Shown here: positions 1 to 6,163 of the stretch, one piece after another
Position numbering within the stretch: position 1 is the stretch's first letter
How the letters are laid out: each line of letters begins with the position of its first letter
Assembly (NCBI GenBank): GCA_030636745.1
Contig: DAOVWH010000050.1
Span: forward strand, 1-12,259
Direction: 5' to 3'
Source: UBA1672 sp023140905
GTDB taxonomy: Bacteria > Pseudomonadota > Alphaproteobacteria > Micavibrionales > Micavibrionaceae
Length of the DNA stretch: 12,259 nt
Made by a program: the position numbers and the translations under genes
Notes under the pieces: model-generated
What the model was told of the DNA's origin: nothing
The model's input: only the letters and a program-made list of their open reading frames with translations
Databases searched by the model: none

Positions 1-32
1 TATTCTTAAGTGAAACTATCTATATGCCACAT

Positions 33-61
33 TTGACAATGTAGGAATTATGTCCTATACT
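33..61 (+). promoter_or_regulatory. Near-consensus sigma-70 promoter upstream of the rhomboid gene
   Basis: TTGACA at 33-38 is a perfect -35 box. It is followed by a 17-base spacer and TATACT at 56-61, which matches the -10 consensus at five of six positions. This is the best promoter-like sequence in the window. The expected start of transcription (about 67-69) falls almost on the ATG at 69, which opens a frame continuous with the rhomboid gene. The transcript is therefore either leaderless from 69 or has a leader of about 235 bases before the ATG at 303. The call rests on sequence match only. Confidence 0.7.
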
Positions 62-302
62 CTGTCTCATGACTGAGAAAAACAAACATGAAGCAACAAC
101 AAGTAAAGAAAAACACCTAATTGGCCAAAAAGTTAGCCAAATATTTCCGTATCTCGACAAACAAACTATACAGATTTTCCGTTTCAAGGGGATTATAGTG
201 GTTTCTTGTTCATTAGCCTACTCTTGTCTCTGCGCTTGCCAACACAATACAATCGCTTTAATAATAGGATATATCAAATTCAAAAACTGTGATTTAGAAA
301 CA

Positions 303-1193
303 ATGAACAACAAGCCGGAAGACAGAGACGAAAATAAAGACGATGGAACTATTATACATTTTCCTGAGTTGGAAAAGCGTCAGAAAATAGCAAAACGCAA
401 ACAGGCAGAAGACAAAAAAAGACAAAAACAAGCGGAAAAAGAACATAGCCAAAAAGAACAGGGCCAAAAAGAAAAACGCGAAGAAGAATACCGCAATCAA
501 TACAAAAAAGAACGCTCTGCGCGTGCCAATTTACAAAGTAATATGGCAAGACATAGCGCCGCAAACGGAAAGCATCCATTTATCAATTGGCACAAGATTC
601 CTCCTGTTTCTCGCGTTGTTGTTGCGCTCTTTATTATTATACATTTGGCCGTCACATTCCTTATGGATGATGCTCAGCGTTTATCTTTATATATGGATTT
701 TGGTTTTGTTCCTGCCCATTATTCCGGTCTTCTCCCCTTGCAATGGCTTGATCTTATATCCCCGCTAACAACTGCTTTTATCCATGGTGGGTGGATGCAC
801 TTACTTACAAATTGCATAATGATGATGGCTATGGGTGTGTTTTTTGAGCGCCAATTTGGAACACGCGCCACCTTGATTTATTTTGTAGTCTGTACGTTAT
901 GCGGCGATTTGACTTACTTCATTTTAAACCCAACAACGACAACACCTGTTATTGGCGCATCCGGTGCTATTAGCGGCTTATTTGCCGGAGTTCTTATGAT
1001 GATGAATGCCAGCGGCATGTCCGGCTCTTATGCAAAAAGACGTGGTCCCTTTCCTTTTATATTGCTTTGGATTGTTATCATGATTGGTGTTGGACTAATT
1101 AGCACAGATACAGCTTGGCAAGCCCATCTAGGTGGCTTCCTCGGCGGATTAGGCTTGTTCCAGCTATGGCGAAAAGGAAAAATCCGGTTTTAA
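303..1193 (+). CDS. Rhomboid-family intramembrane serine protease with charged N-terminal domain
   Basis: Probable polytopic inner-membrane serine protease that cleaves transmembrane segments of other proteins; its substrate is unknown. With the ATG at 303 it has 296 residues. Residues 1-100 are very hydrophilic, with an Arg/Lys/Glu/Gln-rich helical or coiled-coil stretch at about 22-75, so this part should be cytoplasmic. About six hydrophobic segments follow (roughly 103-120, 157-180, 187-208, 217-235, 250-268, 273-287). Family signatures are HGGWMHLLTN (161-170), the catalytic serine motif GASGAISG with Ser220, and the catalytic histidine His275 in AHLGG. Neither possible start has a good Shine-Dalgarno sequence. 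The same frame stays open upstream to an ATG at 69 (374 residues), but the added 78 residues are Cys-rich and unlike the family, so 303 is preferred. The gene is monocistronic and convergent with the hemY-like gene. Confidence 0.88.
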   Translation: MNNKPEDRDENKDDGTIIHFPELEKRQKIAKRKQAEDKKRQKQAEKEHSQKEQGQKEKREEEYRNQYKKERSARANLQSNMARHSAANGKHPFINWHKIPPVSRVVVALFIIIHLAVTFLMDDAQRLSLYMDFGFVPAHYSGLLPLQWLDLISPLTTAFIHGGWMHLLTNCIMMMAMGVFFERQFGTRATLIYFVVCTLCGDLTYFILNPTTTTPVIGASGAISGLFAGVLMMMNASGMSGSYAKRRGPFPFILLWIVIMIGVGLISTDTAWQAHLGGFLGGLGLFQLWRKGKIRF

Positions 1194-1210
1194 GAAACTC
1201 CGGGTTTTTT
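1178..1210 (+). terminator. Rho-independent terminator of the rhomboid gene, possibly bidirectional
   Basis: AAAAATCCGG (1178-1187) pairs with CCGGGTTTTT (1200-1209) through ten base pairs, one of them a G-U pair. The loop is 12 bases and a T run ends at 1210. The rhomboid stop codon (1191-1193) lies inside the loop. On the opposite strand the same arms pair with one mismatch and are followed by a T run, so it could also stop transcription arriving from the convergent hemY-like gene. Confidence 0.75.
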
Positions 1211-1323
1211 GCTCTAAATCGAGCCTCTCTGATTTCCTATGGCAATTCTTTCTGTATCGCACCGTATGCGATATGACAGTTTTGAACATCCGGCTTTCAG
1301 AGGCAGCTCTAGGAGCTTTTTTT
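1211..1323 (+). other. Intergenic hairpin cluster ending in a terminator-like hairpin
   Basis: This short stretch between two convergent genes has several complementary segments. TATCGCA (1255-1261) pairs perfectly with TGCGATA (1267-1273) across a five-base loop. GCCTCT (1223-1228) is complementary to AGAGGC (1299-1304) and would enclose that hairpin. AGCTC (1305-1309) pairs with GAGCT (1313-1317) over a three-base loop and is followed by seven Ts (1317-1323), like a small terminator on the plus strand. It already lies downstream of the rhomboid terminator, so it could be a backup terminator or the end of a small RNA. No promoter was recognised for such an RNA. Confidence 0.3.
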
Positions 1324-1350
1324 CTTATGGGGCCTCGCTTATAGCAGATT

Positions 1351-2715
1351 TTATAATGCCGAACCGATAAGACCTGCTACTGGGCGGGCTATTTGCAGAT
1401 GTGGCATATTAAAGCTGCGGCCTTGTGGAAAATCCCAAATAATCGTATTAAACAAGCCTTGGTCAGAAATAGGCATCCATTCATCGTAAACGCGCCCAGT
1501 TTCAGAACATATCCACACACGTTCACGCGGCGCTTTCGCGGCTTTTTCTTCCCATGCACGTACAGCACCTTCTTCCCCTGTAGCCTTTTCCTCAAGCTGT
1601 GCCCAAAGCTTATATAAATGAACATTCGGACGAATTTTTTCAGCCATTTCCAGATGTTTGCGCGCATCACCCCACAGACCTTCTTGCGTTAAAACACTCG
1701 CCATAGCCTGCAATCCTTCGACACTATCTGGGGCAAACTTCAACAATCTTTCAAACCAGCGGATGCGTGTCACCGGGCCGTTATTTCTAGGCGGCTTGTA
1801 CGCCTTGGCCCATAAACGGGTCAATTCCGGGTGTGGCGTTTTCTTCCAGAATTTTTCAATCACCGCAATAGAAGTTTTATATTTGCCGCGCTCAATATAT
1901 AAATCCGCTAACCACAATGCACTAGGCAAGAAATCAGAATCAAGCCTATAGGCTTTTTTCACAGCCCGAAAATAAGCTTTTTTATCGCCTGAGTTTTTAC
2001 ATTCCAGTGCCTGCGCAAGCAAAATAGCCACGCGGTCACTTGCTGCTTTTTCCGGCGTTATCGCGCCTGCTTTTTCTGCGCGCGTTAAGATACGTCCAGC
2101 TTTATCCCAATTGCGCGCCTGAACTTCCAAATCATACACAATGCTTAAAATCCACCCCTGTTTAGGATAGCTGCACAAAGCCTTATGCCCCAACTCCAAC
2201 GCAGAGCCGTAATCACCACGATCCAAAGCCCCTTGTAATAATCCTCTTATGCCCATAAACCCGGCATCTTTATCTTTCATCAGCGCAAGATAAGCGTGCG
2301 AAGCTTGTTCTTCATCGCCATTGAGACGTGCAGCTTGTGCTTCAAGAAAAAGAGAAAGAGGATTTGTTTCGCTTAGAAAGTTTTTTACTTTTGAAGCTTG
2401 CCGCACAACTTCTTTTGCGTCCCCGGCAGCAACCGCGCTTAAACCAATGCTCAGTGCTTTAACCGCTTTATCCTTGGTGGTCGTTTCATTATAGCGTGTA
2501 AGCGTTTTTGGCATATCAACAACAGTTTTGATAATGCTGAATATAAAAATACCCAGCGCCAAAGCGAGAAAGAAAACAACAAAGAAAAAACCTATATGAA
2601 ATTCCAGATTATAGTTCAGCCAGTCAACCCGGATCTTGCCCGGATGTTCTGCAATCCAAACGACAGCTGCGAGAACAATAGCTATTTTGGCCAAAGCCCA
2701 TATTGTTCTTATCAT
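1351..2715 (-). CDS. HemY-like inner-membrane TPR protein
   Basis: 454 residues. Two hydrophobic N-terminal segments (about 7-22 and 41-64) flank a short loop; with the conserved region after them they form the HemY_N domain. The rest is helical TPR-like repeats from about 90 to 395. HemY-like proteins are named from their place in heme operons; a direct biosynthetic reaction is not established, and this is not protoporphyrinogen oxidase. Near the C-terminus is the family motif around WICSETGRVYDEW (401-413). Relatives, as I recall them, often carry a CxxC...CxxC zinc-ribbon here, whereas only Cys403 remains. The start is well supported by AAGGAG (2726-2731) ten bases upstream. It follows the Mic60-like gene by 120 bases and is probably the last gene of the hemD operon. 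Confidence 0.85.
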   Translation of the reverse strand: MIRTIWALAKIAIVLAAVVWIAEHPGKIRVDWLNYNLEFHIGFFFVVFFLALALGIFIFSIIKTVVDMPKTLTRYNETTTKDKAVKALSIGLSAVAAGDAKEVVRQASKVKNFLSETNPLSLFLEAQAARLNGDEEQASHAYLALMKDKDAGFMGIRGLLQGALDRGDYGSALELGHKALCSYPKQGWILSIVYDLEVQARNWDKAGRILTRAEKAGAITPEKAASDRVAILLAQALECKNSGDKKAYFRAVKKAYRLDSDFLPSALWLADLYIERGKYKTSIAVIEKFWKKTPHPELTRLWAKAYKPPRNNGPVTRIRWFERLLKFAPDSVEGLQAMASVLTQEGLWGDARKHLEMAEKIRPNVHLYKLWAQLEEKATGEEGAVRAWEEKAAKAPRERVWICSETGRVYDEWMPISDQGLFNTIIWDFPQGRSFNMPHLQIARPVAGLIGSAL

Positions 2716-2757
2716 TTTTATTTATCTCCTTTTGCATCACCCCCACGCAAAACATAT

Positions 2758-2777
2758 TCACTTAGGGTCAGGATCTA
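2758..2777 (-). repeat. Copy 1 of a 20-base repeat upstream of the hemY-like gene
   Basis: The core TTAGGGTCAGGATCTA at 2762-2777, with four more bases to its left, matches a segment at 5534-5553 in 17 of 20 positions. All three differences are transitions. It lies about 43 bases upstream of the hemY-like start codon, in the spacer after the Mic60-like gene. In the other copy the two halves are nearly inverted repeats of each other, and here they are more diverged. It may belong to a dispersed genomic repeat family or be a regulatory site; nothing in this window decides between them. Confidence 0.45.
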
Positions 2778-2835
2778 TAAATTATATATGCAAAATATAC
2801 GAGATCTTCTCCCGATCCCCTCATAAATTTTAAAA

Positions 2836-4578
2836 TTAAAATTTACTGTTTTCAAGAACCTGTCCACCCAGCAATCCCGGTCCAAAATTCAATTCAATCG
2901 CTTCTTCGAGCATGTTACTTACTTTTCTAGAAGCAAGCAGCCCTTCCACACGTTTTATCCATGGTCGCAACGGTTTAAGTTCTTTGGCCCGCAAATTCTT
3001 TTTTAACAACGCAATAGCGTCTTCGAAACGATTATCTTCGACCATGTTTTCCGCTTTATTAAGTGTCGATTGTGTTTGTGTCCCTGTAAGAAGCTCGCCA
3101 TCTTTTTCAACTTTTAAAAGTTCATTAAATTTTGCAGAAAGCTTTTCTGAAACGGAGACATCCTCTCCGCGCAATGACGCTGCCACAGCATCTCCGGCAA
3201 CTGTCTGAAATTCTTTTTTTACTCCTGAAGGCGTTAACACGCCATCTTGTGCATATGGCGCTAATTTTTCAATAGCAGCCTTAAGCTGGAGATTGTCCTC
3301 CCCAACCATATTCATTAATAACTGCAAATCACTATCAAACGCATCATTAGAACGATTAAGCGAAGACCGAACTTGTGTCATCGCCAGAAGCATCGCCACA
3401 GCTTTTAATTCACTTTGCGGTACATTCCCAAAGCTACTTTGCAAAGCTTTGTTCTTTGTTCTGGCCTGAGCAATAAGCATATCAAGATTCCCGCCGTCGC
3501 CCTCTCGTGCTTGTTGAACCAAGGGAAGTAATGCCTGCACAGTACTATCCAGAACTTTCTCACCCATAAAATCCTGACGCATCTGATTAAACCGGCTTTT
3601 AAGTGCATATACACCATGCTCGCCGGAAATTTCCGATACATAAGTCTGTAATTGCTGCACACGGCTATTAATTCCCTGATCAGAAGCTAAATCATGCGAT
3701 AAAGATTTCACACCATTTACCGTATTATTTACCCCTTGTTTAACCTGCGCAGCCTGACGTTTAAGTTGCTCAAGTTCTTCCGACCAGTTTCCCGGAATAA
3801 GACCTTTAAAACTGGATTGCTCCTTTTTAAGCGCTGATAATTTACTTTCCAGCTCTTCGATACGTGCATCGCGATGTTCAAAGTTTTTGTATTTAGGCAT
3901 AATAAGAAGCCCGGCCAACGCTGCAAATATCACAAGGATAATCACCATAGTAATAATGACACTGCGTGCAACGCCACTTTTCTTAGTCTCAAGCCTCAAC
4001 TCTGTATAATTGTCACCAGCTGCACCAACATTGTGACGCTGAGCACGCCTTGTACCCGCACTAAGAAAAACCTCCTCTTTTACCTTACGCCCACTTTCTG
4101 CTTCTACTGTACGCTTAAGCGATGCTGGAATTTCCAAATCATCTTGTTCTTCTTCATCGGATTCATCGGAAGTTTTAGCAGCTTCTGTTTCATCATCACT
4201 GTCATCAGAATCATCGTCATTTTTCTGATCTTTATCCTCGCCCGGCTCTTTTGGCTGTGCCTCATCTGCATCCGCGGTTTCTTCTTCAATCTCAGCCGAC
4301 ACAGAAACATTATTCTCCACAGTATAATCCTCAGACTGCACTTCTAATACTGTACTAAGAGGTGGAGCGCCTTCAATCAATTCAGATAAATCAACTTCGT
4401 GCTCTTCTGCGGTTTTTAGAATCGCCTCTTTGCGCGCAGCAGGGATTACACCACGTTTTTTCCATCCTTGTATTGTGGTCACAGCCACACCTGTTTTGGA
4501 TGCCATCGGGCGTATCCCGCCAAATTTCTCAATAATCTCAACCGCATTTTCTATCGGTTGCTTTGCCGATTTGCTCAT
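2836..4578 (-). CDS. Mic60/mitofilin-like inner-membrane protein with N-terminal HTH domain
   Basis: 580 residues in four parts. Residues about 10-65 form a compact helix-turn-helix-like domain (GGIRPMASKTGV, then TTIQGWKKRGVIP) resembling Cro/YdaS-type DNA-binding domains. Residues about 85-150 are a highly acidic Asp/Glu/Ser linker. A single transmembrane helix spans about 206-227. The remainder, about 232-580, is periplasmic, with coiled coil first and then a C-terminal region typical of the alphaproteobacterial mitofilin family (COG4223), ending in helices around 510-560. Mic60 homologues bend inner membranes and form contacts with the outer membrane, and are known neighbours of heme genes in this class. 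The HTH and linker would lie in the cytoplasm. A Shine-Dalgarno-like AAAGGA lies about 13 bases upstream of the ATG. An all-A/T perfect inverted repeat (2825-2833 with 2836-2844) overlaps the stop codon. Membership is judged by eye. Confidence 0.8.
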   Translation of the reverse strand: MSKSAKQPIENAVEIIEKFGGIRPMASKTGVAVTTIQGWKKRGVIPAARKEAILKTAEEHEVDLSELIEGAPPLSTVLEVQSEDYTVENNVSVSAEIEEETADADEAQPKEPGEDKDQKNDDDSDDSDDETEAAKTSDESDEEEQDDLEIPASLKRTVEAESGRKVKEEVFLSAGTRRAQRHNVGAAGDNYTELRLETKKSGVARSVIITMVIILVIFAALAGLLIMPKYKNFEHRDARIEELESKLSALKKEQSSFKGLIPGNWSEELEQLKRQAAQVKQGVNNTVNGVKSLSHDLASDQGINSRVQQLQTYVSEISGEHGVYALKSRFNQMRQDFMGEKVLDSTVQALLPLVQQAREGDGGNLDMLIAQARTKNKALQSSFGNVPQSELKAVAMLLAMTQVRSSLNRSNDAFDSDLQLLMNMVGEDNLQLKAAIEKLAPYAQDGVLTPSGVKKEFQTVAGDAVAASLRGEDVSVSEKLSAKFNELLKVEKDGELLTGTQTQSTLNKAENMVEDNRFEDAIALLKKNLRAKELKPLRPWIKRVEGLLASRKVSNMLEEAIELNFGPGLLGGQVLENSKF

Positions 4579-4732
4579 CGTCTCTAAAGTCCTTTTCTTT
4601 GGTTGTGATAAGACTTATTAGCACATACACCACATCCTAGACCAGTGCTCAGTCATAAAACTTTTTCACTTCTGTTCAAAACTCGAAAAGAAACGCCGTT
4701 TTATAGTACTATTCTTAAATGAAAACACTATG

Positions 4733-5524
4733 TTAGGTCCAATCCTTCTCAATCTGATTAATCATGCCTGCCATATTTGGCTTTTTTGCCACGGTACACG
4801 CTCCTTTATCAAAAACGTTTTCCACACAATCAACAACATCCTGACTGATACACAGAGCCTTAACACCTTCTATTTGTGTTTTGTACTCTCCTTCTTTTTC
4901 AGATTCTATTGCCCATAAACGTGCAAAAATCTCTGCTGTACGTTTTGAGAAGAATGTAATTAATCCGACTTCGCCGGGAAGAAGTGATTCGGCAATATTA
5001 GGAGAAAAGCGTTCAATAGCCTTAGCCTCGTAACATATAATCTCTTCAACACTTACACTGTGCTCTGTCTCTTTATCTGACTCACTAAGAGCGTTTTTTA
5101 TATCAAAGGGAACATCTCTTCCACGAAGATACAAAAACTTTTTATCAGCATAAAATGGCTCATCATCACCTTTAAACATTTTATCAAACAAATCCTCTGC
5201 CATAGGTGTGCATATAGCAACATCCTGAGCACCCATGCTTAAAATCTTTTGGCGCGTATGCTCACCAACACAATAAAATTGCTTATCTGCCAATAAATCA
5301 CGTGCCGGAGCATTCAATTCCAAAGATACGGCAGCATTCATGCTTGTCATGATAATACCATCATAATCTTCAAATTTTGATGTATTAAACGGAAAGTGAA
5401 CAATCTCAGTCATTGGTTCAAAGACAAAATCATTCATGTTTATTCCGCTTACCTGATTCACAATTGCCGCGGCAAAAGCCTGCGCCTGATGATTAGCTCT
5501 GGTAATAATAATCTTTTTATCCAT
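4733..5524 (-). CDS. hemD: Uroporphyrinogen-III synthase (HemD)
   Basis: Catalyses ring closure with D-ring inversion of hydroxymethylbilane to uroporphyrinogen III, the branch point to heme, siroheme and cobalamin; cytoplasmic. The length (263 residues from the chosen start) is typical of the HEM4 family. Recognisable landmarks, numbered from an upstream ATG two codons earlier, are MTSMNAAVSL (61-70), YCVGEHTRQ (86-94), FLYLRGRDV (132-140), ITFFSKRTAEIF (191-202) and the C-terminal region CISQDVVDC to KKPNMAGM. Two ATGs lie six bases apart (5530 and 5524). A GAG element sits two to four bases before the first but about eight before the second, so 5524 is preferred. It is probably the first gene of the operon with the Mic60-like and HemY-like genes; a 154-base spacer follows. 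The family is poorly conserved in sequence, but context agrees. Confidence 0.9.
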   Translation of the reverse strand: MDKKIIITRANHQAQAFAAAIVNQVSGINMNDFVFEPMTEIVHFPFNTSKFEDYDGIIMTSMNAAVSLELNAPARDLLADKQFYCVGEHTRQKILSMGAQDVAICTPMAEDLFDKMFKGDDEPFYADKKFLYLRGRDVPFDIKNALSESDKETEHSVSVEEIICYEAKAIERFSPNIAESLLPGEVGLITFFSKRTAEIFARLWAIESEKEGEYKTQIEGVKALCISQDVVDCVENVFDKGACTVAKKPNMAGMINQIEKDWT

Positions 5525-5533
5525 TTGCATATC

Positions 5534-5553
5534 TCATTTAGGGTCGGGACCTA
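5534..5553 (-). repeat. Copy 2 of the 20-base repeat, directly upstream of hemD
   Basis: TTAGGGTCGGGACCTA (5538-5553) with its left flank is the partner of the copy at 2758-2777, differing only by three transitions. Its arms TTAGGGTC and GACCTAA are an imperfect inverted repeat with one extra base. It ends about ten bases from the hemD start, so it would lie in the hemD leader next to the ribosome binding site. A role in folding of that leader is possible but not shown. Confidence 0.45.
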
Positions 5554-5700
5554 ATTATTATGCCCGATTGCGCACGCATCTTCCAGCCCCAAAACGCGCT
5601 CTTATCGGTGTTGCTCCCAGCTTTCCATTGCACCAAGAGAAATAACCCGGGCTGTTGCATCAACTTAACGATTCTTTAGCTTAAAAATTCGTACATCTAC

Positions 5701-5729
5701 ATTGTAGCGAAAAAGGTGTGCTTTTTAAA
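5701..5729 (-). promoter_or_regulatory. Candidate sigma-70 promoter for the hemD operon
   Basis: On the minus strand TTTAAA (5729-5724) is followed by a 17-base spacer and TACAAT (5706-5701). The -10 box matches the consensus at five of six positions and the -35 box at four of six. The predicted transcript would begin near 5694 and carry a leader of about 170 bases, which includes the 20-base repeat. The call rests on sequence match alone in AT-rich DNA. Confidence 0.4.
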
Positions 5730-5969
5730 TCTGGTTGCTGTTTTAATAAGAAAATATAGCAACGTACACTAGCCGTTCCCACCGCAGATCCCTTAGGAAA
5801 ATCCATGAAATGCGTACAAATAGATATGCCGAGCTAGTAAAGACTCTTCAATTTCTTTGAAAATTGCGCTTTTCCACCTGTCAAGTCCTCAAACAACTTC
5901 ACCATGGCACAGCCACCAATCCCCGAAAAGTCTTTATATCCTTTATCTTAGCCTTAATGTGTTGTCCAA

Positions 5970-6008
5970 TTTTGGCTATTTCTTGGCTATAATTTTAGCC
6001 TGCCAAAA
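5970..6008. repeat. Nested inverted repeat upstream of tsaD
   Basis: TTTTGGC (5970-5976) is perfectly complementary to GCCAAAA (6002-6008). Inside it GGCTA (5985-5989) is complementary to TAGCC (5996-6000) over a six-base loop. The two helices stack with a one-base gap on one side and eight bases on the other. Further GGCTA/AGCC words lie close by on both sides. It precedes the tsaD promoter candidate by about 60 bases. It has no T run typical of a terminator on the plus strand. Confidence 0.4.
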
Positions 6009-6064
6009 GCCAATACTGAAACACAAGTTCTAATGACTGCTTTTTAGGCTATTCATATTCTGGT

Positions 6065-6093
6065 TTGACAGTCATTACGTTCAACTTTACTTT
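6065..6093 (+). promoter_or_regulatory. Candidate sigma-70 promoter for tsaD-gpsA
   Basis: A perfect -35 box TTGACA (6065-6070) is followed by a 17-base spacer and a weak -10 box, TACTTT (6088-6093). A TTTAAT further on (6091-6096) would have too long a spacer. The predicted start near 6100 gives a leader of about 64 bases before tsaD. The -35 is strong and the -10 is poor, hence moderate confidence. Confidence 0.45.
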
Positions 6094-6163
6094 AATGATC
6101 TTGTAACAGAAGCGGAATCTGATTATCCGTCTACAATTCTGGAGTTAGGAAAGCAACGCTACA

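Larger units (their letters stand above)
5525..6163. other. Gene-free divergent intergenic region between hemD and tsaD
   Basis: 639 bases with no intact gene recognised on either strand. It contains, from left to right: the second copy of the 20-base repeat; a stretch at about 5560-5660 that looks richer in GC than its surroundings and holds only a 40-codon open frame on the minus strand; a candidate minus-strand promoter (5701-5729); a short protein-like open frame on the minus strand (5834-5947); nested inverted repeats (5970-6008); and a candidate plus-strand promoter (6065-6093). In many alphaproteobacteria hemC lies in this divergent position. I translated stretches of the minus strand and saw no credible HemC motif. 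The region may be the remains of a deletion or of mobile-element activity, but no element ends could be identified. Confidence 0.5.

Noticed and set aside
2825..2844. A/T-only perfect inverted repeat after the Mic60-like gene, considered as a terminator
   Set aside because: A stem made only of A-T pairs is weak and is not followed by a clear T run; it may arise by chance in AT-rich DNA.
3874..4347. Plus-strand open frame of 157 codons inside the Mic60-like gene
   Set aside because: It is antisense to the acidic linker and transmembrane region; the Phe/Cys/Ile-rich translation is what the reverse complement of that sequence gives, and the minus-strand gene is clearly the coding one.
1..4726. 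Similar words TATTCTTAAGTGAAA (1-15) and TATTCTTAAATGAAA (4709-4723)
   Set aside because: A 15-base match with one difference is expected to occur by chance in an AT-rich 12-kb sequence; flanks do not extend the match convincingly.
5651..5667. Word resembling the outer end of IS6-type insertion sequences (GGCTGTTGCATCAAC)
   Set aside because: The resemblance is short and from memory; no second end, target duplication or transposase is visible nearby.
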